From CAYPEK01 sp964409645 (GTDB lineage: Bacteria; UBP15; UBA6099), in contig CAYPEK010000148.1 of the NCBI GenBank assembly GCA_964409645.1, positions 1 to 8,805 on the forward strand: DNA of 8,805 bases, read 5' to 3'. Positions within the stretch are counted from its first letter, which is position 1. Each line of letters begins with the position of its first letter. The notes beneath the pieces were generated by a model. It was not told where the DNA came from. It saw only the letters and a program-made list of their open reading frames with translations, and did no database searches. The position numbers and the translations under genes were made by a program. This document shows positions 1 through 6,600 of this stretch, one piece after another.

Positions 1-57
1 ATCCGCGAGGGCGGCCGCACGGTAGGCGCCGGCGTAGTCACAGATATTTTAGAATAA
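1..57 (+). CDS. tuf: Elongation factor Tu, C-terminal end (partial)
   Basis: The first 18 codons and a TAA stop read in frame from base 1 as a peptide beginning IREGGRTVGAGVV and ending TDILE. This matches the very conserved C-terminal strand of EF-Tu domain 3; the family typically ends in GRTVGAGVV plus a short tail. EF-Tu is the GTPase that carries aminoacyl-tRNA to the ribosomal A site. The GTPase domain and domain 2 lie upstream of the window. tuf immediately upstream of rpmG/trnW/secE/nusG is a common bacterial arrangement, which supports the call. EF-Tu versus another translational GTPase is settled by the tail motif; whether the genome has a second tuf copy cannot be seen. Confidence 0.93.
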   Translation: MREGGRTVGAGVVTDILE

Positions 58-79
58 AGCAAAAGAAGTAAAATTCTTC

Positions 80-108
80 TTGACAGGCATTTTCGTGTCG
101 ATTAGAAT
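80..108 (+). promoter_or_regulatory. Sigma70-type promoter upstream of rpmG
   Basis: A perfect -35 hexamer TTGACA (80-85) is separated by exactly 17 bases from TAGAAT (103-108), a five-of-six match to TATAAT. The predicted start is near 115, about 23 bases before the rpmG ATG, leaving a very short leader. This is the best housekeeping promoter I see in the window and would let rpmG, tRNA-Trp, secE, nusG and possibly the ribosomal-protein/polymerase genes be transcribed independently of tuf. A 6-bp AT-rich inverted repeat (63-68 with 76-81) overlaps its 5' edge. Promoter activity is inferred from the match alone. Confidence 0.75.
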
Positions 109-123
109 AATTACTTTCGTGCT

Positions 124-130
124 GGGGTGG
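124..130 (+). promoter_or_regulatory. Unusual Shine-Dalgarno of rpmG (GGGGTGG)
   Basis: No AGGAGG-like site precedes the rpmG ATG; instead there is GGGGTGG. It can form seven contiguous pairs, two of them G-U, with the 5' part of a standard anti-Shine-Dalgarno (3'-CUCCACU-5'). This assumes a normal 16S rRNA tail, which is not in the window. The same 10-mer GGGGTGGGTT precedes rpoB. Confidence 0.5.
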
Positions 131-137
131 GTTAAGC

Positions 138-287
138 ATGAGACAAGAACTTACATTAACGTGTTCGGAGTGTAAAAGCAGAAATTATTACACTGCGAAA
201 AACAAGAACAACACGACGGCGAAGATCGAGCTGAAGAAGTACTGCAAGAAATGCAGGAAGCACACTTTGCACAAGGAATCCAAGTAA
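138..287 (+). CDS. rpmG: Large-subunit ribosomal protein L33 (bL33)
   Basis: This 49-residue basic protein is a full-length L33, a small 50S subunit protein near the E site. It starts MRQELTLTCSEC and has two CxxC pairs (Cys9/Cys12 and Cys36/Cys39), so it is the zinc-binding (C+) form of L33 rather than the cysteine-free paralogue many genomes also carry. The conserved RNYYTAKNK segment follows the first pair. The ATG at 138 is chosen because the family starts within a few residues of the first CxxC and the GGGGTGG ribosome site lies just upstream. It sits 80 bases after tuf, right behind a near-consensus promoter, and is followed by tRNA-Trp and secE, the usual setting of this gene. C+ L33 genes are zinc-regulated in some bacteria, but I see no Zur-type palindrome here. 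Confidence 0.96.
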   Translation: MRQELTLTCSECKSRNYYTAKNKNNTTAKIELKKYCKKCRKHTLHKESK

Positions 288-355
288 GCCGTCGGTGATA
301 TTGCAGAAATGCATAATTGCGAAGGCTTAAGCGGATAAGAGGTAAGCGAGCAAAA

Positions 356-429
356 AGGCCCGTAGCTCCAATTGGTAGAGCACCGGACTCCAAATCCGGG
401 GGTTGTCGGTTCGAGCCCGGCCGGGCCTG
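356..429 (+). tRNA. trnW: tRNA-Trp (anticodon CCA)
   Basis: A complete cloverleaf can be drawn: acceptor stem 356-362 with 422-428 (seven Watson-Crick pairs), D stem 365-368 with 378-381, anticodon stem 383-387 with 395-399, five-base variable loop 400-404, and T stem 405-409 with 417-421 (one G-U) enclosing TTCGAGC. The anticodon CCA is at 390-392, flanked by C32-T33 and A37-A38. The A1-U72 pair and discriminator G73 (429) are bacterial tRNA-Trp identity elements. The 3' CCA is not encoded, so it must be added enzymatically. The D loop has one base more than the E. coli tRNA-Trp (an extra C at 369 before A14). It lies between rpmG and secE with 68 and 41 base spacers and is probably cut from the shared transcript. 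Confidence 0.96.
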
Positions 430-470
430 ATAGAATACCGACCCGCCCGGGAAGGTATCTGAGGGAAGAA

Positions 471-686
471 ATGGCACAGCAGCAGGCTAAAGAAAAGAAA
501 GATTACGTGTTAGCGATACGTACTTTCTTTGAAGAAGTGTATGAAGAGCTAAAAAAGATCGCGTGGCCGACGACGGAGACGATGGTGCAATCGACGACTC
601 TTGTAGTATCGGTGATTATCGTGTTGTCTCTGTTTATGATGCTTGCGGACTTAGGGCTTAATTCGTTGTTAAAATTCATAGAATGA
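471..686 (+). CDS. secE: Preprotein translocase subunit SecE
   Basis: This 71-residue protein is the short, single-membrane-span type of SecE, the subunit that clamps the SecY channel in the inner membrane. An amphipathic N-terminal helix (about residues 12-30) carries the conserved family motif ELKKIAWPT (residues 26-34), which leads into one transmembrane segment (about 43-62, rich in V, I, L, F and M) and a short tail ending LLKFIE. E. coli SecE has three spans; the single-span form is usual in most other bacteria. An in-frame open stretch continues upstream through the tRNA gene, but the ATG at 471 is the right start: AGGGA at 462-466 precedes it and the protein then has normal length. 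nusG starts 16 bases after the TGA, the near-universal secE-nusG pair. Confidence 0.96.
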   Translation: MAQQQAKEKKDYVLAIRTFFEEVYEELKKIAWPTTETMVQSTTLVVSVIIVLSLFMMLADLGLNSLLKFIE

Positions 687-702
687 AGAAGGCAACAGGA
701 TT

Positions 703-1227
703 ATGGCGAGTAGATGGTATGTAGTTCACACGTATTCTGGCCACGAAAACAAGGTCAAGATGAGCCTCGAAAAGCAGATTTCCGCTAAAGGGTTCGAAGA
801 CAAGATCGAGCAGATACTCGTACCGACGGAAGAGCGTGTCGAAATCAAAGGCAGCCAGAGGAAAGTTGTCCACAAGAAGATATTTAAAGGTTATATATTC
901 ATAAGAATGGAATTGACGGATGAATCATGGTACGTGGTGAGAAACACAGCCGGCGTTACCGGATTTATCGGGGACGGCAGCAGGCCGACGCCGCTGACCG
1001 AGAACGAGGTCAATTTCATACTTAAGCGGATGGGCCTCGAAGCGCCGCGCCTGACTGTGAATTTCGAGGAAGGCGAAGGCGTGCGGGTGTTGTTCGGGCC
1101 GTTTGCGGACTACACCGGAGTAGTGAAGGAAGTAGATTTGAATCGGGAAAAAGTGGTGGTTCTCCTCTCTCTGTTTGGGCGCGATACCCCAGTCGAGTTG
1201 GAATTCGACCAGATCGAAAGGATATAA
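703..1227 (+). CDS. nusG: Transcription termination/antitermination protein NusG
   Basis: This 174-residue protein is a standard two-domain NusG. Residues 1 to about 110 form the NGN domain that binds the RNA polymerase clamp, starting with the characteristic RWYVVHTYSGHENKV; KGYIFI and VRNTAGVTGFIG are further family motifs. A short linker leads to the C-terminal KOW domain (about 118-174), seen in EEGEGVRVLFGPFADYTGVV, which contacts ribosomal protein S10 or Rho. There is no extra domain inside the NGN domain, unlike NusG of Thermotoga and Aquifex. The ATG at 703 gives the usual N-terminus. Its ribosome site is modest (AAGAAGG at 686-692 and AGGA at 697-700), and the short gap to secE suggests coupled translation. 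Confidence 0.97.
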   Translation: MASRWYVVHTYSGHENKVKMSLEKQISAKGFEDKIEQILVPTEERVEIKGSQRKVVHKKIFKGYIFIRMELTDESWYVVRNTAGVTGFIGDGSRPTPLTENEVNFILKRMGLEAPRLTVNFEEGEGVRVLFGPFADYTGVVKEVDLNREKVVVLLSLFGRDTPVELEFDQIERI

Positions 1228-1238
1228 GGAAGCATTAT

Positions 1239-1313
1239 CCGGGATGTAATAACCCGGCATGACTATGTGCGGGCGCTGATTTTGCCCGGTTGCGGAGCAG
1301 GGCGCGGCGCACA
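1239..1313 (+). other. Structured nusG-rplK spacer, candidate L1-responsive leader
   Basis: The 103-base spacer holds a hairpin CCGGG (1239-1243) with CCCGG (1253-1257) and a second, CGGGC (1270-1274) with GCCCG (1284-1288). TGTGC (1266-1270) and GCACA (1309-1313) could close an outer helix around the second. CCGGG at 1239 could also pair with the CCCGG of the second hairpin, so alternative folds exist. No T-run follows, so these are not intrinsic terminators. In E. coli L1 represses its operon by binding a leader upstream of rplK; this spacer is where such a site would lie, but I cannot show an L1-binding motif. Confidence 0.35.
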
Positions 1314-1330
1314 ATAAAAGGAATAGAGTT

Positions 1331-1756
1331 ATGGCTAAGAAAGTAACGGCGTTCGTAAAATTACAGTTGCCGGCAGGTGCGGCGAATCCGGCGCCGCCGG
1401 TAGGACCGGCGCTCGGCCAGCACGGCGTCAACATAATGGAGTTCTGCAAGGCGTATAACGAGCGGACGAAAGAGAAAGCCGGGACAGTAATTCCGGTTGA
1501 GATCACGATTTACGCGGACAGGACATTTACGTTCATCCTGAAAACGCCGCCCGCCGCGGAACTGATTAAAAAAGAACTGAAAATCGATAAGGGCGCGAAG
1601 GATACAAGGACCGAAACGGTCGGGACCCTTAGCAAGGAATCGCTGAAGAAGATCGCGACGGAAAAGATGCCCGATTTGAATGCGAACGACATTCAGGGCG
1701 CGATGAATATAATCGCCGGCACCGCAAGGAGCATGGGCGTAAAGATCGAGAGTTAA
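1331..1756 (+). CDS. rplK: Large-subunit ribosomal protein L11 (uL11)
   Basis: This 141-residue protein is a full-length L11, which with its 23S rRNA site forms the GTPase-associated centre where elongation factors act and which is needed for the stringent response through RelA. The N-terminal domain (about 1-70) has the proline-rich PAPPVGPALGQHGVNIMEFC, including Pro22 and Pro23, the region where thiostrepton resistance changes arise in other bacteria. The C-terminal rRNA-binding domain (about 75-141) ends with the family signature IIAGTARSMGV. The start is the ATG at 1331 with AAAAGGA (1316-1322) 8 bases upstream. rplA follows after 46 bases, the standard pair. No unusual residue is seen. 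Confidence 0.98.
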   Translation: MAKKVTAFVKLQLPAGAANPAPPVGPALGQHGVNIMEFCKAYNERTKEKAGTVIPVEITIYADRTFTFILKTPPAAELIKKELKIDKGAKDTRTETVGTLSKESLKKIATEKMPDLNANDIQGAMNIIAGTARSMGVKIES

Positions 1757-1802
1757 AAGAACCCGCGGTGGCGGATGACGCGACGCAGGGGAGAAGCGGA
1801 TT

Positions 1803-2513
1803 ATGGCCAAGACAAGCAAAAAAATGAAGCAAAGACTGGCGAAGCTGCCGGATGTGCAGATGTATTCGCCCGAGGAAGCGTTCAAAGCGCTGAAGGAAAC
1901 GGCGGAAGCCGTGCCGAGGAAGTTCGACGAAACGGTCGAGGCGTATTTCAGGCTCGGTATCGACCCGAAAAAGGCGGAGCAGCAGGTGCGAAACACGATA
2001 GTGTTGCCGAACGGCACCGGCAAGACTCCGAGGATACTCGTGTTCGCGGCTGGCGACAAGGCGATGGAAGCCGAGAAGGCGGGCGCGGATTTCGTCGGCG
2101 GCGAGGATATGGTCGAGAAGATCAACGGCGGTTGGCTGGATTTCGACTTGGCGATATCGACACCGGACATGATGCGGGTGGTGGGCAAGCTCGGTAAGGT
2201 GCTCGGGCCGCGCGGACTCATGCCGAACCCGAAGAGTGGAACGGTGACGTTCGACCTGAAGGGCGCCGTGGATGAGTTTAAAAAAGGAAAAGTGGAATAC
2301 AGAAATGACAAGTTCGGCATCGTTGCGGTGCCGATCGGCAAAATATCGTTTGACGCCCAGAAGCTGGCGGAGAATTTCTCGGCGCTGTACGGAGCGATTA
2401 TTAAATCGCGCCCGTCGTCCGCGAAGGGGCAGTATATTAAGAGCGTGTACGTGTCATCCACTATGGGCCCCGGCCTGAAGGTTGACGCAGGTGCGCTATC
2501 GACCGCCAAATAA
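1803..2513 (+). CDS. rplA: Large-subunit ribosomal protein L1 (uL1)
   Basis: This 236-residue protein is a normal-length L1, the mobile stalk protein at the E site that helps eject deacylated tRNA; in many bacteria it also represses its own operon by binding mRNA. Domain I is built from residues 1 to about 67 plus about 160-236, and domain II lies between. The family signature GKLGKVLGPRGLMPNPKSG is intact, as are VLPNGTGK at the domain boundary and STMGPG near the C-terminus; the Thr-Met of that motif contacts rRNA in characterised L1 proteins. The ATG at 1803 has AGGGGAG (1787-1793) upstream. A reading frame shifted by one base overlaps the start but has no family resemblance and is only a shadow. 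rplJ follows after 22 bases. Confidence 0.98.
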   Translation: MAKTSKKMKQRLAKLPDVQMYSPEEAFKALKETAEAVPRKFDETVEAYFRLGIDPKKAEQQVRNTIVLPNGTGKTPRILVFAAGDKAMEAEKAGADFVGGEDMVEKINGGWLDFDLAISTPDMMRVVGKLGKVLGPRGLMPNPKSGTVTFDLKGAVDEFKKGKVEYRNDKFGIVAVPIGKISFDAQKLAENFSALYGAIIKSRPSSAKGQYIKSVYVSSTMGPGLKVDAGALSTAK

Positions 2514-2535
2514 GCGTGAAGAGAGGTAGATAGCG

Positions 2536-3066
2536 ATGGCTATATCGCTGTCAGAAAAACAGGAAATCGTAGCTGAACTCAAGGAAAAGTTCGACAAGAA
2601 CGAATGGGTTCTGCTTGCAAGCGCCACCGGAATGACGGTAGCGGAGATCAGCGAGTTCAGAAACAAGCTGAGAGAGAAGGGCGTATCGCTGAAGGTGTAC
2701 AAAAACACGCTTTTGCAGCGTGTGATAAGCGAACGCACGGACGCCGGCGAACTTCCGAAGCTGATCGACCACCTGAAGGGCTCGACGATGGTGGCGTTCA
2801 CTAACGAGGATCCGATCGTATCGGCGAAGATGTTCGCCGATTATGTCGCGACGAACGACAAAATGGGCCTGAAGGCGGCTGTGTATGAGAAGAAGTACTG
2901 GTCCGAAGCTGACATAAAGAACTATTCGAAGCTCGGATCGAAGTCCGCGATCTACGCGCAGTTGATCGGCGCGCTGAAGGGACCGATGTACAAGCTGATA
3001 TACGTGCTGCAGGCGCCGGGCGGGAAACTTGTCGGGACGCTGAAAGCGGTTGCGGAAAAGGGATAA
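2536..3066 (+). CDS. rplJ: Large-subunit ribosomal protein L10 (uL10)
   Basis: This 176-residue protein is L10, the base of the L12 stalk. The N-terminal rRNA-binding domain begins with the typical MAISLSEKQEIVAELKEKF and contains FRNKLREKGVSLKVYKNTL. The C-terminal helix (about residues 135-176), ending LVGTLKAVAEKG, is the segment on which L12 dimers assemble. GAGAGGT (2521-2527) is 8 bases before the ATG. In E. coli L10 (with L12) represses translation by binding a long leader upstream of rplJ; here rplA ends only 22 bases away, so any such leader must lie inside the rplA coding sequence or be absent. rplL follows after 74 bases. Confidence 0.98.
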   Translation: MAISLSEKQEIVAELKEKFDKNEWVLLASATGMTVAEISEFRNKLREKGVSLKVYKNTLLQRVISERTDAGELPKLIDHLKGSTMVAFTNEDPIVSAKMFADYVATNDKMGLKAAVYEKKYWSEADIKNYSKLGSKSAIYAQLIGALKGPMYKLIYVLQAPGGKLVGTLKAVAEKG

Positions 3067-3126
3067 AAGGAATCGCGGCAGGAAATACCTGTTAAAACAA
3101 ATAAAGCGAGAGCATCGAAAGCTACG

Positions 3127-3134
3127 AGGAGGTG
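3127..3134 (+). promoter_or_regulatory. Strong Shine-Dalgarno of rplL; sets the start
   Basis: AGGAGGTG is an eight-base perfect complement to a standard 16S tail, with AGGAGG ending 8 bases before the ATG at 3141. The in-frame GTG at 3132 lies inside this site and so cannot be its start. It is among the strongest ribosome sites in the window, which fits the need for several L12 copies per ribosome. Confidence 0.85.
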
Positions 3135-3140
3135 AAAAGG

Positions 3141-3518
3141 ATGAACGTAGAAGAAGTATTCACGGCAATTAAGGGCGCGACCATGGCGGAGATCAACGAG
3201 CTTGCAGAGAAACTGCAGACCGAATTCGGTGTATCAGCGATGATGGCGGCTCCGGCAGCCGGAGCGGCGGCAGGCGCGGCGGCAGCGGCTCCCGCGGAAG
3301 AAGAAAAGACGGAGTTCAACGTCGTAATCGTGACGGCCGGAGACAAGAAGATTCCGGTCATTAAAGCGGTACGCGAAGTAACCACGCTCGGACTCAAAGA
3401 AGCGAAAGACTTGGTTGACAATACTCCTTCAGTGTTGAAGGAAGGTGTGTCCAAGGAAGAAGCAGCGAAGCTGAAAGCGAAGCTTGAAGAAGCCGGCGCG
3501 ACGGTGGACATCAAATAA
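3141..3518 (+). CDS. rplL: Large-subunit ribosomal protein L7/L12 (bL12)
   Basis: This 125-residue acidic protein is L7/L12, present in multiple copies on the ribosomal stalk, where it recruits EF-Tu, EF-G and IF2. Its three parts are clear: an N-terminal helical dimerisation region (about 1-33), a flexible Ala/Pro hinge (about 35-53) and the globular factor-binding domain (about 57-125) with the conserved KIPVIKAVREVTTLGLKEAK. The ATG at 3141 is preferred over the in-frame GTG at 3132 because the latter lies within the Shine-Dalgarno. The 74-base rplJ-rplL spacer has only a weak hairpin (CAGG 3079-3082 with CCTG 3088-3091) and no terminator, so rplJ and rplL are probably co-transcribed. Confidence 0.98.
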   Translation: MNVEEVFTAIKGATMAEINELAEKLQTEFGVSAMMAAPAAGAAAGAAAAAPAEEEKTEFNVVIVTAGDKKIPVIKAVREVTTLGLKEAKDLVDNTPSVLKEGVSKEEAAKLKAKLEEAGATVDIK

Positions 3519-3532
3519 TTTGAATACATCTG

Positions 3533-3572
3533 ATGAGGAGGACACCGCAGGATGGGCATACCTCCTCATTTT
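3533..3572 (+). terminator. rplL-rpoB hairpin with short T tract, candidate attenuator
   Basis: ATGAGGAGG (3533-3541) and CCTCCTCAT (3561-3569) form a perfect 9-bp stem with a 19-base loop, followed by only four T (3569-3572). The long loop and short T tract suggest partial rather than full termination. E. coli has a known partial terminator between rplL and rpoB that lowers polymerase synthesis relative to ribosomal proteins; this hairpin is in the same place. The 5' arm contains GAGGAGG, a Shine-Dalgarno-like sequence that the stem would hide. Confidence 0.6.
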
Positions 3573-3656
3573 GATGCTTTGGGACAGGCTAAAAATGGCG
3601 TGATTGCGCTTGTTTTATCACTGTCACAGCCAATCCACGAAGGGGTGGGTTCATGA
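3552..3656 (+). CDS. Possible 34-residue leader peptide upstream of rpoB
   Basis: An ATG at 3552, 10 bases after GAGGAGG (3535-3541), opens a 34-codon frame beginning MGIPPHFDALGQAKNGV and ending with TGA at 3654-3656. That stop overlaps the rpoB ATG (3653-3655) as ATGA, the classic geometry for translational coupling. The ribosome site lies in the 5' arm of the attenuator hairpin and the ATG in its loop, so ribosomes loading here would open the hairpin. The peptide resembles nothing I know, has a hydrophobic stretch VIALVLSL, and uses AT-richer codons than its neighbours. It may be a regulatory uORF or chance; rpoB also has its own ribosome site. Confidence 0.3.
   Translation: MGIPPHFDALGQAKNGVIALVLSLSQPIHEGVGS
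3642..3648 (+). promoter_or_regulatory. Shine-Dalgarno of rpoB (GGGGTGG)
   Basis: GGGGTGG lies just before the rpoB ATG and can pair, with two G-U pairs, to 3'-CUCCACU-5' of a standard 16S tail. Counting from the GGGG core the spacing to the ATG is 7 bases. The same 10-mer GGGGTGGGTT precedes rpmG, whereas rplJ, rplL and rpoC use conventional GAGG-type sites. Confidence 0.55.
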
Positions 3657-6600
3657 AAGGTCGTAACGACGGAGTTTCAAAAAAAGAGCTCAACGAATAT
3701 AATTTTTCGAAGCTGACTTCTGTCATGGACGTTCCGGACTTGATAGAAATCCAAACGCAGTCGTTCAAATGGCTGCGCGAGGAAGGGCTTCTGAATCTGT
3801 TCAAGAGCATCTCGCCGATCGAATCAGTAGTATCGACCGCCGAGGAAGGTTTGGTGCTTGAATTCATCGACCTGATTTTTGACGACCCGAAGTACTCGCC
3901 TGAAGAGTGCAAAAGGCGCGAGAAGACATACGAAGTTGGGCTTCGCGTCAAGGCGCGGTTGATAAACCGCAAGACGGGTGAGATCAAGGAACAGGAAGTT
4001 TATCTTTCTGAATTTCCGATCATGACCAACTACGGCACGTTCATTTTCAACGGCGCCGAGCGGGTCGTTCTCAGCCAGCTCATCAGGTCTCCGGGTGTTT
4101 ACTTCTCGACGCCGAAGGCGGTTGCCGGTATCAATTTCTACACCGGAAAGATTATCCCGAACCGCGGCGCATGGGTCGAGTTTGAATTCGACATCAAGGG
4201 ACAGGCCTATATCAGAATTGACAAAACGCGAAAAATCCCGATCACGACGTTTTTACGCGCGATCGGTTTCGGCTTCGATAAGAAGGAGCGGCGCGTTTTC
4301 CTCGAAGACAAAATCAAGGTGACGGACCCGACGCATGAAAAGCTGCTCGGATTCATCCTTGCAGAGGACATCGAGGAAGCCGAAACAGGCAAAAAGGTCC
4401 TCAAAAAAGGAACGACGATCACCGCAGATAACATCGACAAGATTCTCAAGCTGAACTTGAAGACGATCTACCTGACCGAACCGTGCAGGGAGTTCTTCAT
4501 GGAAGACTCAATCCTGAACGCGCTCGAAAAGGAGTCGATGCTTTCGCGGGATCAGGCGCTGCTGGACATCTACAAAAAGTTGCGCCCGGGAGACGTGCCG
4601 AACCTCGACCACGCGGAGAGGTTGCTCGACAGCAGGTTCTTCCTGCCGAACAAGTACGATCTCTCGCAGGTCGGCCGCTACAAAATCAACGAAAAGTTAT
4701 CGCTCCGTGTTGACGAAGGGCGACTCGCCCTCACGAGGCAGGACTTCCTCGAAAGCATCCGGTATCTGCTCGCGCTTCGCCTCAAGGGCAAACGCGATCT
4801 GGCCCGGGAACGCTATTTTGAGGAAATCCTCACGGAAGGTGAACAGAAATTTTTCGATCAGTTCGTGGAGTTCTACGGGATCGAGCCGAACTCGGATGAC
4901 ATCGACCATCTCGGAAATCGCCGCGTTAGATGCGTTGGCGAACTCCTGCTGAACCGCCTTCGCGGCGCGCTCGGCATGATGGAGAAGACAATCCGCGACA
5001 GGATGATCCAGTACGACGCGATGATTGCGACTCCGCAATCACTGATCAACCCGCGGCCGCTGATTGCCGCGATAAACGAGTTCTTCGGCAGCAGCCCGCT
5101 GTCGCAGTTCATGGATCAGACAAACCCGCTCTCCGCGCTGACCCACAAAAGGAAACTCAGCGCACTCGGCCCCGGCGGCCTGACTAGGGAGCGCGCGGGA
5201 TTCGAAGTACGCGACGTGCACCATTCGCATTACGGCAGGATATGCCCGATCGAGTCGCCCGAAGGACCGAACATCGGCCTGATCGGCTCGCTCGCCACTT
5301 ATGGAAGACTGGATAAATTCGGGTTTCTCCAGACGCCGTATCGCAAGGTGGAAAACGGACGCGTCTCAAACAAAGTGGAATATCTCGGCGCAGCAGTCGA
5401 GGACCGCTATGCGGTCGCTCAGGCAAACGCGCCGATTGAAAAGAACGGGGCGTTCATAAACGATCTCGTCGCGGTGAGAAGGCGGGACAGGATTGACCGT
5501 ATATCGCCGAAAGACGTGCAGTACATGGACGTGAGCCCGAAGCAGCTCGTTTCGGTCACGACGGCGCTGATTCCGTTCCTCGAGCACGACGACGCGAACC
5601 GCGCTCTCATGGGCTCGAACATGCAGAGGCAGGCAGTGCCGCTTCTGAAATCGGAAGCGCCGCTGGTCGGCACCGGAATGGAGCGCAAGGTTGCGAAAGA
5701 CGCGAACGCGACGCTCGTCGCGGAGCGCGCCGGAAAAGTCACCGCTGTTGACAGCACGCAGATCGTTATAAGGGTGGACGGGAAACGTGATGACGACAGG
5801 TATGAGCTGATTAAATTCTCGCGCTCGAACCAGAGCACGTGCATCAACTTCAAACCGACGGTGCTTGTCGGCGACCACGTTGAAGAGGGCGACCCGATCG
5901 CGGACGGCCCGAACTGCGAGGACGGCAAGCTGGCGCTCGGAAAGAACCTGCTCGTGGCATTCATGCCGTGGGGTGGGTACAACTTCGAAGACGCCATCAT
6001 CGTAAGCGAAAAACTTCTGCGCGACGATTCGTTCACATCGGTTTTCATCGAGAAGTACGACTGCGAAGCTCGTGAGACGAAACTCGGACCCGAAGAAATC
6101 ACGCGGGACATCCCGAACGTCAACGAGGAAGTTCTCGAGAATCTCGACGAGAACGCGATCGTAAAGATAGGAACGCACGTGAAGGCGGGCGACATCCTGA
6201 TCGGAAAGGTCATCCCGAAAGGGGAGACGGAACCGACGGCTGAAGAGCGGCTGCTGAGAGCGATCTTCGGAGAGAAGGCCCGCGACGTGAGAAACACATC
6301 GCTGAAGGTTCCGCACGGCGGCAAGGGCACCGTGATAAGCGTAACGGACTTCAACCGCGAGGCGGGCGACGATTTCGCGCCGGGCAAAAACAGGAGCGTG
6401 CGGGTGTTCGTAGCCCAGAGGCGCCACCTGATGGTGGGCGACAAGCTCGCCGGACGGCACGGAAACAAGGGTGTCATTTCGCGAATAGTTCCGGTCGAGG
6501 ATATGCCGTTCCTCGAAGACGGAACGCCGGTGGACGTGATTCTGAATCCGCTGGGCGTGCCGTCGCGCATGAACCTCGGGCAGATTCTCGAAACGCACCT

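Noticed and set aside
63..81. 6-bp inverted repeat AAGAAG/CTTCTT after tuf as a terminator
   Set aside because: The stem is AT-rich and short and no T-run follows; it also overlaps the -35 box, so it is not a convincing terminator.
301..340. Separate promoter for tRNA-Trp
   Set aside because: TTGCAG and TTGCGA occur but no -10 like hexamer sits at proper spacing; co-transcription from the rpmG promoter is simpler.
372..470. N-terminal extension of secE reading through the tRNA gene
   Set aside because: The stretch is tRNA-Trp sequence; SecE length and a ribosome site support the start at 471.
1775..2197. 140-codon + strand frame overlapping the start of rplA
   Set aside because: It is the shifted frame of rplA, with an Arg/Gly-rich translation unlike any family; rplA in the other frame is unambiguous.
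1361..2509. 382-codon open frame on the minus strand across rplK and rplA
   Set aside because: It is antisense to two fully conserved ribosomal-protein genes and has a low-complexity Ser/Ala/Pro composition typical of a shadow frame.
3132..3140. GTG at 3132 as an alternative rplL start
   Set aside because: It is inside the AGGAGGTG Shine-Dalgarno and would add three residues not seen in the family.
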